This document shows positions 8,867-17,393 of a DNA stretch of 43,945 nt, piece by piece (within the stretch, counting starts at the first letter, position 1; the number at the start of each line of letters is the position of its first letter). The notes under the pieces are model-generated. The model was given only the letters and a program-made list of their open reading frames with translations. It searched no databases and was not told the DNA's origin. Position numbers and translations under genes: made by a program. Origin of the DNA: Acidiphilium sp. 37-60-79 (GTDB lineage: Bacteria; Pseudomonadota; Alphaproteobacteria; Acetobacterales; Acetobacteraceae); assembly GCA_002279355.1 (NCBI GenBank), contig NCBV01000015.1, positions 1 to 43,945 on the forward strand. The letters are read 5' to 3'.

Positions 8867-10108
8867 ATGAGCGAGGGAGCGCTGCGCGACCGCAGCCCAA
8901 CGCCGATGCGCCGGACCAAGCGCAGTGTCATGGGTTTCGCCGCGGATGCCGCGAGTGAGGCGGTATTGGAGGATGCGCTTCGCGATTTGGTGCAGGCGGA
9001 GTTGACGCGCAGCGGTGTTGAGGTGAGTCACGAGATTAAACGTGGCACGTTGAAAAGCGCGATTGCCGCGATGATGCGGGCACCGGCACCGGATATATTG
9101 ATTGTCGATATTGGCGCGGACGCGGCACCAGGGCGCCTGCTTGCGGCATTGAGCGAGGTGATCGAACCATCGGTGGCCCTGTTCGTCCTCGGCGAGGTGG
9201 ATGATATCGGACTATACCGGTTGATCACGCGCGACATTGGAGCGGTCGATTATTTATTTAAGCCGCTCACCCGCGAAACGGTGGCGCGATATTTTGGCCC
9301 TTTGATTTCACAGGATATTCAGGCGGTCGAATCGTCACGCGGTGGTCGTGTGATTGCGCTGACCGGCGCCCGCGGCGGGGTGGGGGCGAGTACGATTGCG
9401 GCGATGTTGGCGCTCTATCTTGGCGAGACCTCGAACCGACATACGTTGTTGCTTGATGCTGACCCCTTCATCGGGATTAGCCACGGGCTGTGCGGCGGCG
9501 CACCGGGTGAGGCGCTGGGTGCATTGCTGAGCGGGGAGAGCGCAATTGACGCTGCTGCGCTCGATGCGGCGATCCAGCCCGTGCGGGGGCGATTGAGCCT
9601 GTTGGCACTGCCGCCTGATTTGAATCGGCAATTCGTGCCCAAAGATGGCGCCGCAAAGGCGTTGATCGCTGCGTTGCGGCAGCGGTTCAATTTCATCATC
9701 GTCGATCTGCCGTTTTTGCCGCTGCAATCGCATCGGGAATTATTGGAAGCGGTGCATCATCGGGTGATTGTGCTTGACCCTTCGATTGCGGGTCTGCGTG
9801 ATACGTTGCGTTTGCTTGCGTTGCCGAAAGGGCCGACGCAACCCCAACGACCAACGATTATGCTCAACCATGCGAATATCAAGGGAGGGTTTGATCGCCG
9901 ACGGCTGGAGGATGCGCTTAAACGTAAGGTGGATATCGCGATGCCGGATTTACCCAAGCGGTTTCAGCCGGTGGCCAAGCTGGCCGATTTGATGCTCTCG
10001 CCCCGCGATCCGGCATTTCGGGCGGTCGCCGAGCTCGCCCGCGAGGCGGGGTTTGAGAGTGGGCGCGGGGCGCTCCGCGCGGACCCGCTAGCCGTTCAGG
10101 CAGCATGA
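8867..10108 (+). CDS. cpaE: CpaE-like ParA/MinD-family ATPase with N-terminal receiver-like domain
   Basis: A 413-residue protein. Residues about 25-150 form a receiver-like domain (PDILIVDIGAD, then VDYLFKPL), followed by a MinD/ParA-type ATPase: deviant Walker A in GARGGVGASTIA, LLLDADPF, and FIIVDLPF. This is the architecture of CpaE/TadZ, which positions type IVc (Flp/Tad) pilus secretion machinery at the pole. The ATG at 8867 has only a weak purine-rich sequence upstream; a more distal start would add 18 poorly supported residues. No other tad/cpa genes are in the window, so it is either an orphan component or a relative with another positioning role. Confidence 0.75.
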   Translation: MSEGALRDRSPTPMRRTKRSVMGFAADAASEAVLEDALRDLVQAELTRSGVEVSHEIKRGTLKSAIAAMMRAPAPDILIVDIGADAAPGRLLAALSEVIEPSVALFVLGEVDDIGLYRLITRDIGAVDYLFKPLTRETVARYFGPLISQDIQAVESSRGGRVIALTGARGGVGASTIAAMLALYLGETSNRHTLLLDADPFIGISHGLCGGAPGEALGALLSGESAIDAAALDAAIQPVRGRLSLLALPPDLNRQFVPKDGAAKALIAALRQRFNFIIVDLPFLPLQSHRELLEAVHHRVIVLDPSIAGLRDTLRLLALPKGPTQPQRPTIMLNHANIKGGFDRRRLEDALKRKVDIAMPDLPKRFQPVAKLADLMLSPRDPAFRAVAELAREAGFESGRGALRADPLAVQAA

Positions 10109-10479
10109 GCCTCGCAGTCCAGATTTGGCACGGGTGAGGTCTGAGAGGGCGGTGAGAGTGACGAACGCTATGAGAGCGGGCGATTTTGACTGTTTAGCGG
10201 CGTTGCGATGGGGGAGTAGCGGTGACGGAGGGTTTCGGTTAAGGAGAGATTGTGTGCCAAGGGGGCACGCCGATAGGGGGAATGGTCCCCCGAGACGATC
10301 GGGACGGTGTTTGCCGCCCGTTGCACGTTCCGCCGGCAAGATTTACGGCGTTTCCGGCCACATGGCCCGTGGCTGTGACGAGTTCTGCTCCGCACAGCCC
10401 CGACCCATGCCGCCCGAGACGCCGTTCTGGTGGGGGCGCACGGCGCTTGCTGTTTCGGTCCTTGTTTGAGGATCTGCTG
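10109..10479 (+). other. Long structured leader region upstream of pnp
   Basis: About 370 bases with no convincing gene. Three short hairpins follow each other: GTGCC/GGCAC (10254-10268), GGGGG/CCCCC (10276-10291) and CCGA/TCGG just after. Many pnp genes have a long leader cleaved by RNase III and autoregulated by PNPase, so the structure fits such a role. A purine-rich AAGGAGAG (10241-10248) precedes a GTG at 10252 that is in frame with pnp and would add 76 unlikely residues, so I do not use it. rpsO, the usual upstream neighbour of pnp, is absent. Confidence 0.45.
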
Positions 10480-12630
10480 ATGTTTGATAAATATTTCCGC
10501 AAAGAGCTGGACTGGGGTGGTCGCACTCTGATTTTGGAGACCGGCAAAGTGGCGCGCCAAGCGGATGGCGCGGTCATGGCACGCTATGGCGACACGGTCG
10601 TGCTCGCGACAGCGGTCGGCGCAAAATCGGCCAAGCCAGGCCAGGATTTTTTCCCGCTAACCGTGAATTACCAAGAGAAGTTTTTCGCAGCGGGGCGGAT
10701 TCCAGGTGGCTTTTTTAAGCGCGAAGGACGGCCCACCGAGAAAGAAACGCTGGTTTCGCGCCTGATCGACCGGCCGATACGCCCGCTATTTCCGGCGAAT
10801 TTCCGCAATGAAGTGCAAGTTGTGGTCACGGTGCTGAGCCATGATTTGGAAAATGATCCGGACGTGCTGGCGATGGTTGCCGCATCGGCCGCATTGACCC
10901 TATCCGGCATCCCGTTTTTCGGGCCGATAGGTGGGGCGCGCGTTGGACATATCGATGGCGCTTATGTGCTGAACCCAACCACCGCGCAGCGCGAAAAAAG
11001 CGCGCTGGATTTGGTGGTGGCGGGGACGCAGGAAGGCGTGCTGATGGTCGAAAGCGAAGCGCATGAATTGTCCGAAGAAATCATGCTCGGTGCGGTGACC
11101 TTCGGCCATGCCGCGTTCCAGCCGGTGATTGATGCAATTATCGCGCTGGCGGAACATGCCGCGAAAGACCCCTGGGCGCTGGTTGAGCCGTCTGAACAAG
11201 AGAAATCGCTGGCAACGCGGATTGACGCGCTAGCACGCGAGGGCATTCGCAGCGCGTATGACGAGCGTGAGAAGGCGTCGCGCCATGAGAAATTGAGCGC
11301 GGTGAAGAACGCCACGATGGCGGCTTTGACCGAGGAAGGTTTGGCGACCGATAAGGCGAAGGGCCTGTTCAAAGAGTTGGAAGCCGATATCGTGCGCAAC
11401 GCCATTTTGGATCATGGCACCCGCATCGATGGGCGCGATACCAAAACCGTGCGGCCGATTTTGGCGGAAGTGGGTATTTTACCACGCACCCATGGCAGCG
11501 CGTTGTTCACCCGGGGCGAGACCCAAGCGATTGTGGTGGCAACGCTGGGCACGGCGCAGGACGAGCAATTGATCGACGCGATCGAAGGCGAGTTCCGCGA
11601 GCATTTCATGCTGCACTATAATTTTCCGCCCTTCTCGGTCGGTGAAACGGGGCGCATGGGTTCACCGGGCCGTCGTGAAATCGGCCATGGCAAGCTCGCA
11701 TGGCGTGCCGTGCATCCGCTGCTGCCGGGCAAAGACAAATTCCCGTATACGATGCGGGTGGTGTCCGAAATTACCGAGAGTAACGGCTCATCCTCGATGG
11801 CGACGGTGTGTGGCACGTCGCTGGCACTGATGGATGCTGGCGTGCCGCTCACGCGGCCGGTCGCGGGCATCGCAATGGGCTTGATCAAGGAAGATCGTGG
11901 TTTTGCTGTGCTGTCCGATATTCTCGGCGACGAAGATCATTTGGGCGATATGGATTTCAAGGTGGCCGGCACCGAGACCGGGGTAACTGCCTTGCAAATG
12001 GATATCAAAATCACGTCGATCACGCCGGAAATCATGAAAATCGCGCTGGATCAGGCGCGCGATGGGAGGCTGCATATTTTGGGCGAGATGGCCAAGGCGC
12101 TGCAAGGCGCGCGGGCTGATGTGTCCTCCAATGCGCCGCGCATTACCGTGATTTCGGTGCCGAAGGACAAGATTCGCGACGTGATCGGCACGGGCGGCAA
12201 GGTGATCCGCGAAATCGTTGAACAAACCGGCTGCAAAATCGATATCGAAGATGACGGCACCATCAAAATTGCCGCCACCTCCGATGAGCAGGCGCAGAAA
12301 GCCATCGATAAAATCCGTGGCCTGACCTCTGAGGCGGAAGTCGGGGCGATCTATACGGGCAAGGTTGTCAAAATTGCCGATTTCGGCGCGTTCGTGAACT
12401 TCATGGGCGCGAAGGATGGGTTGGTGCATATCAGCGAACTGGCTCAGGGTCGGGTGGCGCGCACCGGCGACGTGGTCAAGGTTGGCGACGTGGTTAAGGT
12501 GAAAATGATCGGCGTCGATGATCGCGGCAAGGTTAAGCTGTCGATGCGCGTGGTCGATCAGGCGACCGGTGCGGATATTTCCGAGCAGGTGGGCGCCAAA
12601 GGGGCCCGCCGCGACGATGCCGCTGAGTAA
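10480..12630 (+). CDS. pnp: Polyribonucleotide nucleotidyltransferase (PNPase)
   Basis: A 716-residue phosphorolytic 3'-5' exoribonuclease, part of the RNA degradosome. It has two RNase PH-like domains (about residues 1-220 and 300-540), with [16 protein letters not shown] in the first and [15 protein letters not shown] in the second. A KH domain follows ([12 protein letters not shown], about residue 570) and an S1 domain ([15 protein letters not shown]) near the C terminus. The ATG at 10480 follows GAGGA at 10468-10472. Full family length. A strong terminator follows, so it is the last gene of its transcript. Confidence 0.97.
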   Translation: MFDKYFRKELDWGGRTLILETGKVARQADGAVMARYGDTVVLATAVGAKSAKPGQDFFPLTVNYQEKFFAAGRIPGGFFKREGRPTEKETLVSRLIDRPIRPLFPANFRNEVQVVVTVLSHDLENDPDVLAMVAASAALTLSGIPFFGPIGGARVGHIDGAYVLNPTTAQREKSALDLVVAGTQEGVLMVESEAHELSEEIMLGAVTFGHAAFQPVIDAIIALAEHAAKDPWALVEPSEQEKSLATRIDALAREGIRSAYDEREKASRHEKLSAVKNATMAALTEEGLATDKAKGLFKELEADIVRNAILDHGTRIDGRDTKTVRPILAEVGILPRTHGSALFTRGETQAIVVATLGTAQDEQLIDAIEGEFREHFMLHYNFPPFSVGETGRMGSPGRREIGHGKLAWRAVHPLLPGKDKFPYTMRVVSEITESNGSSSMATVCGTSLALMDAGVPLTRPVAGIAMGLIKEDRGFAVLSDILGDEDHLGDMDFKVAGTETGVTALQMDIKITSITPEIMKIALDQARDGRLHILGEMAKALQGARADVSSNAPRITVISVPKDKIRDVIGTGGKVIREIVEQTGCKIDIEDDGTIKIAATSDEQAQKAIDKIRGLTSEAEVGAIYTGKVVKIADFGAFVNFMGAKDGLVHISELAQGRVARTGDVVKVGDVVKVKMIGVDDRGKVKLSMRVVDQATGADISEQVGAKGARRDDAAE

Positions 12631-12658
12631 ATCACGCATCCGCGCGTGACGCGAAATA

Positions 12659-12689
12659 CCCCGTCCGGACCACCGGGCGGGGTTTTTTT
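12659..12689 (+). terminator. Rho-independent terminator of pnp
   Basis: CCCCGTCCGG and CCGGGCGGGG (12659-12682) pair around an ACCA loop with one G-T mismatch position, followed by seven T (12683-12689). It starts 28 bases after the pnp stop codon. Confidence 0.9.
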
Positions 12690-12757
12690 ACGCCCTATTT
12701 GCACAAATTCGTTAACAGGATATCGTATAGGGAAGTGTACAAACGGGAGCGAAAATC

Positions 12758-14029
12758 ATGTCGCAACGCCAGGCTCTGATCGCCCAAGCGGACGAATTGC
12801 CCCTTGCGGCGATTCATGTCGGTCAGCCACTACTATTTCAACATGATGCGTTCTGGCCTTATTTTGCCCGGCTGCGGCGTGAGGCGCCCGTGCATTACTG
12901 CAGTGACAGCGAATATGGCGCTTATTGGTCGATCACCAAATATCGTCACATTATGCAAATCGAGGCCAAGCCAGAGATTTTCTCATCGGATGTGAAATAT
13001 GGCGGCATTGCGATTCGCGACCAACAGCTGGATTTCACCATGCCAATGTTCATCGCCATGGACCCGCCGCGCCATACCCAGCAGCGCGCAGCGGTGCAGC
13101 CCATTGTCGGCGCGCCCAGCTTGGCGGCGCTGGAAATCCTGATCCGCAAGCGCGCACAGGGAATTTTGGATGGCTTGCCGATTGGTGAGGATTTCAACTG
13201 GGTCAGCCAGGTCTCGATTGAACTCACCACCCAATTATTGGCGACGTTATTCGATTTTCCTTGGGCAGATCGCCATAAATTGACCCGCTGGTCTGACGTG
13301 GCGACAGCGGTGCCAGGTGGCGGCATTGTTGAGAGCGAGGAGCAAAGACGGGCGGAATTGCTGGAATGTTTGCAGTATTTCCTGCAGCTATGGCAGGAGC
13401 GCGCCGCAGCGCCGCCCCGTGGTGATTTGATCTCGATGATGGCGCATGCGGACGCGACGCGCCATCAAACGCCGATGGAGTATTTGGGCAATTTAATTTT
13501 GCTCATTGTCGGCGGCAACGACACCACCCGCAATTCAATCAGCGGCGGGCTGTTCGCACTGAACCAGTTTCCCGATCAATATACCAAATTGCTTGATAAT
13601 CCAGGATTGGTTGCAAATATGGTGCCAGAAATCATTCGCTGGCAGACCCCGCTTGCGCATATGCGGCGGACGGCGGTGTGCGATACCGAATTTGAGGGAC
13701 AAAAAATCAAGGAGGGTGATCGCGTGGTGCTCTGGTATGTTTCCGGTAATTATGACGAGGACGCCATCGAACAAGCGGACCAGTTGGTGATTGATCGGGC
13801 GCGGGCGCGCAAGCATCTATCGTTCGGCTTTGGGCTGCATCGGTGCCTCGGCGAGCGGCTCGCCGATATGCAGTTACGGATTATGTGGGAGGAAATCTTA
13901 CGCCGATTCGGGCGGATCGAGGTGGTGAGCGAACCGGAGCGGATTTTTTCTGCATTCGTTAAGGGCTATTCGCGGCTGACGGTGCGTATTCCCGCCGATC
14001 AGGTAAAGCCGGGATTTGGCCGCCATTAG
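12758..14029 (+). CDS. Cytochrome P450, CYP153-like (alkane/fatty-acid terminal hydroxylase type)
   Basis: A 423-residue soluble P450. The I-helix oxygen-activation motif is GGNDTTRNS, the K-helix ExxR is EIIRWQTPLAHMRR, and the haem loop FGFGLHRCLGERLA holds the thiolate Cys363. AMDPPRHTQQR, LATLLFDFPW-like and GNLILLIVGGNDTTRN segments match CYP153 alkane omega-hydroxylases closely. These need a ferredoxin and a ferredoxin reductase; neither is adjacent, so partners must be encoded elsewhere. It lies between the pnp terminator and the low-oxygen promoter of the next gene and so is probably monocistronic. Substrate is inferred from the subfamily only. Confidence 0.85.
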   Translation: MSQRQALIAQADELPLAAIHVGQPLLFQHDAFWPYFARLRREAPVHYCSDSEYGAYWSITKYRHIMQIEAKPEIFSSDVKYGGIAIRDQQLDFTMPMFIAMDPPRHTQQRAAVQPIVGAPSLAALEILIRKRAQGILDGLPIGEDFNWVSQVSIELTTQLLATLFDFPWADRHKLTRWSDVATAVPGGGIVESEEQRRAELLECLQYFLQLWQERAAAPPRGDLISMMAHADATRHQTPMEYLGNLILLIVGGNDTTRNSISGGLFALNQFPDQYTKLLDNPGLVANMVPEIIRWQTPLAHMRRTAVCDTEFEGQKIKEGDRVVLWYVSGNYDEDAIEQADQLVIDRARARKHLSFGFGLHRCLGERLADMQLRIMWEEILRRFGRIEVVSEPERIFSAFVKGYSRLTVRIPADQVKPGFGRH

Positions 14030-14160
14030 GGTGTTTCGCTCTGCAATGGACGCGTTCAACTCATCATTTGTTCATAAATTTCATCGAATCACTCTGAAGG
14101 GCACCACTGAGGCGAAGGCTCGATTGCGCCGAAGCTGATGCGGCTCGGCCCGCAATCAAA

Positions 14161-14174
14161 TTGATCATCATCGA
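14161..14174. promoter_or_regulatory. Near-perfect second FNR/FixK-type site
   Basis: TTGAT-CATC-ATCGA matches nine of ten defined positions of the TTGAT-N4-ATCAA consensus. Its centre is 45 bases upstream of the centre of the perfect site at 14206-14219, so two dimers could bind in tandem. It could also be chance in an A+T-richer promoter. Confidence 0.45.
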
Positions 14175-14205
14175 GAGTTTGCGTCGTGCTGCACGTGCGA
14201 ACCAA

Positions 14206-14219
14206 TTGATATAGATCAA
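14206..14219. promoter_or_regulatory. FNR/FixK-type site for the cytochrome-porin operon
   Basis: TTGAT-ATAG-ATCAA matches all ten defined positions of the FNR/FixK consensus, extended by an A/T pair to a 16-bp palindrome (14205-14220). Its centre is 64.5 bases before the ATG at 14277; class II spacing would put the transcription start near 14254, leaving a leader of about 23 bases with AGGGGAG at 14262-14268. This predicts activation at low oxygen. Confidence 0.85.
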
Positions 14220-14276
14220 TGCCCCCTGCCCGGCTCGGGCGCATGGATTACGGATCGAGATAGGGGAGATTTTGTT

Positions 14277-15611
14277 ATGCGTAAGGTCGTTCAACAATCA
14301 GGTTTGCTCGCGATACTAGCCTTGAGCGCCTTGGCGCCGGGGCGGGCGTGGGCGATTCCGGCCTTTGCCGCGCAAACGGGCGAGCCATGTTCGGCCTGCC
14401 ATATCGGCTTTCCACAGCTCACGCCGTACGGGCGGGATTTCAAGCTCGAAGGCTATATCGCTGGCGGGACGTTTCCGACCTGGAAGAATTTTGCGCTGAT
14501 GTCGCAAATCGGGTTCACCCAAATGCATGACAAGGTTCCGGGTGGATTGGCGCCAGGTTTCAAGAGCAATGATGCCTGGGCGGCCCAGCAAACCAGCCTG
14601 TTTTACGGTGGGGCGCTCGATTCGAAGCTTGGCATCGGCGCTTTCGTGCAGGTTACCTATGATGGCATCGCCCACCAGCTCCACTGGGATAACATCGATA
14701 TTCGTCTAGCGCGTCCTGGCCAGCTGTTCGGCAAGCCATTATTCTGGGGCCTTACATTCAATAATGCGCCGACAGTCACGGATTTATGGAATTCGCCGCC
14801 GAGTTGGGGCTATCCGTTCATCCCCTCAGGATTAGCGAACGGGCCGGCGGCGGAGCAACAAATACCGGCCTTGGCGCAGGGTGTTTATGGCGTCGGCGCC
14901 TATAGCGCGCTTAACCTGACGCCCGAAAACATGCTGTATACGGAAGTAGATTTTTACAAATCACTACCAAACCGGATGAGCTATGCACTTGGTGTCGGCC
15001 CGGCAACCCAAATTGATGGCTTAGTCCCGTATGTGCGGCTCGCGGTGCAACATCAATGGGGCAATTCATCGATTGAAGTGGGCAGCTACGCGCTGATGGA
15101 TCGGCCTTATCCGCAGGGCATGATCAATGGTCCGACCGATCAGTTCCTGGATATCGCGGCGGACAGCCAGTTTCAATATATCACCGCCAAGCAAGCCTTC
15201 TCGGTGCAAGCGAACTTCATCCACGAATCGCAAAGCTGGCAGGCCAGCTATCCGCTTGGCCTCGTGAGCAACCCGGCGGACACGTTGAATACCGCAACCC
15301 TTACTGTCTCAGAATTGTTGCTGCAAAAATATGGCATTACTGAATCATACAGCATAATCTATGGAAATAGTGATGTTTCACTCTACGGAAATGCCAATGG
15401 CAAGCCCAATACCACGAGTTGGACCACCGAGCTTGACTATTACCCGTTCAATAATGGCGGTCCGGCGTTCCTGCCCTGGTTAAATGCGAAGTTCTTTGTT
15501 GAAAATACCCTCTATCCGACGTTTAATGGCTTGGCCCGTAATTATGACGGTGCCGGCACGAACGCCCAGGCCAATGATACGCTGTTTGCCGGAATATGGC
15601 TCGCTTTCTAA
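14277..15611 (+). CDS. Cyc2-like outer-membrane fused monohaem cytochrome c-porin
   Basis: A 444-residue exported protein. A Sec signal peptide (about residues 1-26, ending GRAWA) is followed at once by a single haem site, C38-S-A-C-H42, within AIPAFAAQTGEPCSACH, and then a FPQLTPYGRDFKLEGY segment. The remaining 380 or so residues are rich in alternating aromatic and polar stretches and end in LFAGIWLAF, with the terminal Phe typical of BAM-assembled beta-barrels. This plan (one N-terminal haem plus a porin-sized barrel) is that of Cyc2-type iron-oxidising cytochromes, and the residues around the haem resemble that group. Such proteins pass electrons across the outer membrane. Direction (Fe(II) oxidation or outward transfer) cannot be read from sequence. 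A ribosome-binding site AGGGGAG lies 8 bases upstream. Confidence 0.72.
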   Translation: MRKVVQQSGLLAILALSALAPGRAWAIPAFAAQTGEPCSACHIGFPQLTPYGRDFKLEGYIAGGTFPTWKNFALMSQIGFTQMHDKVPGGLAPGFKSNDAWAAQQTSLFYGGALDSKLGIGAFVQVTYDGIAHQLHWDNIDIRLARPGQLFGKPLFWGLTFNNAPTVTDLWNSPPSWGYPFIPSGLANGPAAEQQIPALAQGVYGVGAYSALNLTPENMLYTEVDFYKSLPNRMSYALGVGPATQIDGLVPYVRLAVQHQWGNSSIEVGSYALMDRPYPQGMINGPTDQFLDIAADSQFQYITAKQAFSVQANFIHESQSWQASYPLGLVSNPADTLNTATLTVSELLLQKYGITESYSIIYGNSDVSLYGNANGKPNTTSWTTELDYYPFNNGGPAFLPWLNAKFFVENTLYPTFNGLARNYDGAGTNAQANDTLFAGIWLAF

Positions 15612-15637
15612 TCGTTTACCTTCTGAAAGGACTGACT

Positions 15638-16033
15638 ATGCTCAACATGAAAAATTCACTTATCGCCGCCATCGCACTCGCAGTTGCCCTTGGCAGTTTG
15701 GGCGTGGCCCATGCCGCCAATGTGGCGAAGGGCAAGAGCGTCTTTGCCGCTCAATGCGCCGCCTGCCATAGTGTGGCGCCGGGGCAGAATGGTATCGGGC
15801 CGAGCCTTGCCGGGATTTATGGCAAGCCAGCGGCCAGCACCACGGGCTTCATGTTTTCCCCGGCGCTGAAATCTTCGCACATCGTCTGGACCAGCGCCGC
15901 ACTCGATAAATTCTTGGCCAACCCGCAAGGCGACGTGGCCGGGACGAAAATGCCGTATATGGGCATGCCGAATGCGAAAAAACGCGCTGACGTGGTGGCC
16001 TATATCAAGACGCTCGGCGCCAAAGCGCCATAA
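15638..16033 (+). CDS. Periplasmic class I cytochrome c
   Basis: A 131-residue protein with a signal peptide (residues 1-26, ending GVAHA) and one haem site C40-A-A-C-H44. Other class I landmarks follow: GPSLAGIYGK, then the axial methionine in TKMPYMGM, and a C-terminal helix ADVVAYIKTL. It should be a small soluble periplasmic electron carrier. The ATG at 15638 follows GAAAGGA (15625-15631); an earlier in-frame start at 15596 overlaps the upstream gene and lacks a site. It begins 27 bases after the cytochrome-porin stop, so the two form an operon, and it is the obvious periplasmic partner for the outer-membrane haem. Confidence 0.92.
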   Translation: MLNMKNSLIAAIALAVALGSLGVAHAANVAKGKSVFAAQCAACHSVAPGQNGIGPSLAGIYGKPAASTTGFMFSPALKSSHIVWTSAALDKFLANPQGDVAGTKMPYMGMPNAKKRADVVAYIKTLGAKAP

Positions 16034-16061
16034 CGCTTCATCAGAATTTCGTGATCAACGC

Positions 16062-16109
16062 GATGGCTTTGATGGGTCTCTGCATGGTTCCATCAAAGCC
16101 ATCATTTTT
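16062..16109 (+). terminator. Strong terminator of the cytochrome operon
   Basis: GATGGCTTTGATGG (16062-16075) and CCATCAAAGCCATC (16090-16103) form a perfect 14-bp stem with a 14-base loop, followed by ATTTTT. It closes the two-gene cytochrome operon and separates it from the convergent ligase gene. Confidence 0.92.
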
Positions 16110-16115
16110 GGGTGA

Positions 16116-17369
16116 TTAATCGGCCTGATGAGGGTGCTGCGCACACGCGGCCAAGGACCAGCCGATAGTCATGAACACCCAACCCGCCGTGGACAGGGTA
16201 AAAAGGCTACTGGTCGAGGCGATCGGCCATAAAATCACGCAGCACGCGACCGTCAGCATCGCTTGGCGTGGGTCGCGCAGCGGCGCGACGCGGCGGATCA
16301 TGCTGGTAACCCACCAACCGACCATCGCGAAAAAAATCAGCAGGCCGGGAATGCCCGCCGAGGTGCCGATTTGCAAATAATAATTATGCGGATGGATATT
16401 GCAGCCGCGCAACCCGCCATTATCGGCATTGGGCAGGCCGAGCGCGGGAAACCCATGGAAATAGGCGGGATTGGCGCAAAAATCCCGAAACCCGTCAAAG
16501 CCAAAGCCGAGCCAGGGATGGGCTGCAACCATCACGGCTGCACGGGTATAAAGCTGGCCATAGGGGCTGCGGGGAAAGTGCGACATTTGTGACGTAAATT
16601 TGATAATCAACTTGGCATAGGTGGGCGGCGAGATCACCGGCAGGGCGATCAGCGCGATGATGCCGATGCTCACCGCAATGGCAAAGGGAACGCGAAACCG
16701 TTTGACCAGGAGCGCACTCAAGCAAAGACCAAATAGCATGAGCAAATTGGGCATGCGTTGGCCAATCAGGATCATGGTCAGCACCAGAAAAATCAGCAGC
16801 GCAGCGCCGCCAAGACGGGAGCGCCAGTCTGGCCGCTGGATCAGCGTAACCACCACGGGCATCAGACCCGTGAAAAACACCAGCAGGAATTGCGGCCCGG
16901 CACGCGGCTTGAAGAACGGGCCGGTGAGCGAGCCATCCGGCCAGCGTGCATCACCGAGGATGTTATGGCCGAACAAATATTGCTGCCAGCATTGCACCAG
17001 CAGCCAAACGGCGGCGATCGCAACACTGACCCCGAGCCACGAGCGCGATTGCGCGTCGGTCAACACCCAGGATTCCAGAGCAGCGGCAAAAATAAACAGC
17101 CGGATCAGGACCAGGGCCTCCAGGCTGGAATGGGTTTTACCGCTGGTGATCGAGCTGATTAGAATCAGCAGCCAAAGCAGGAGCGCAAGTCGTACCCAGG
17201 GCTTTTGGGTCCAACGCCAATCACGGGTGATGGCCGAATGGGCGAGAAATAGGATGGCAGTTATCGAGAGTAGCCCATCGGCAACAGCGCGCCCATAGAA
17301 AAAAAACGCCGGGAGCAGCAGGGTTGCGCCGAGTGCGGCTTGCCGGAGCCGGAGGGAGACAGATTTCAT
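16116..17369 (-). CDS. O-antigen ligase/polymerase family membrane protein (WaaL/Wzy)
   Basis: A 417-residue polytopic membrane protein with about ten to twelve hydrophobic segments. A large periplasmic loop between about residues 260 and 345 carries GFGFDGFRDFC and the conserved HPHNYYLQIGTSAGIPGLL motif of O-antigen ligases (the second His is catalytic in this family). It should join O-polysaccharide to lipid A-core or act as a related polymerase. I use the ATG at 17369; a TTG at 17378 is the alternative, and neither has a clear ribosome-binding site. It begins 25 bases after cydC on the same strand and is probably co-transcribed with cydDC, though no functional link is obvious. Confidence 0.85.
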   Translation of the reverse strand: MKSVSLRLRQAALGATLLLPAFFFYGRAVADGLLSITAILFLAHSAITRDWRWTQKPWVRLALLLWLLILISSITSGKTHSSLEALVLIRLFIFAAALESWVLTDAQSRSWLGVSVAIAAVWLLVQCWQQYLFGHNILGDARWPDGSLTGPFFKPRAGPQFLLVFFTGLMPVVVTLIQRPDWRSRLGGAALLIFLVLTMILIGQRMPNLLMLFGLCLSALLVKRFRVPFAIAVSIGIIALIALPVISPPTYAKLIIKFTSQMSHFPRSPYGQLYTRAAVMVAAHPWLGFGFDGFRDFCANPAYFHGFPALGLPNADNGGLRGCNIHPHNYYLQIGTSAGIPGLLIFFAMVGWWVTSMIRRVAPLRDPRQAMLTVACCVILWPIASTSSLFTLSTAGWVFMTIGWSLAACAQHPHQAD

Positions 17370-17393
17370 AGGGATCAATCAAGCCAAGCCAAA

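Noticed and set aside
10252-10479. 76-residue N-terminal extension of PNPase from a GTG with a good purine-rich sequence
   Set aside because: The extension is Pro/Arg/Cys-rich and unlike PNPase; the ATG at 10480 begins exactly at the conserved MFDKYF-type start with its own GAGGA.
11788-12639. 283-codon minus-strand frame across pnp
   Set aside because: Shadow of the PNPase KH/S1 region; His- and Asp-rich, no recognisable family.
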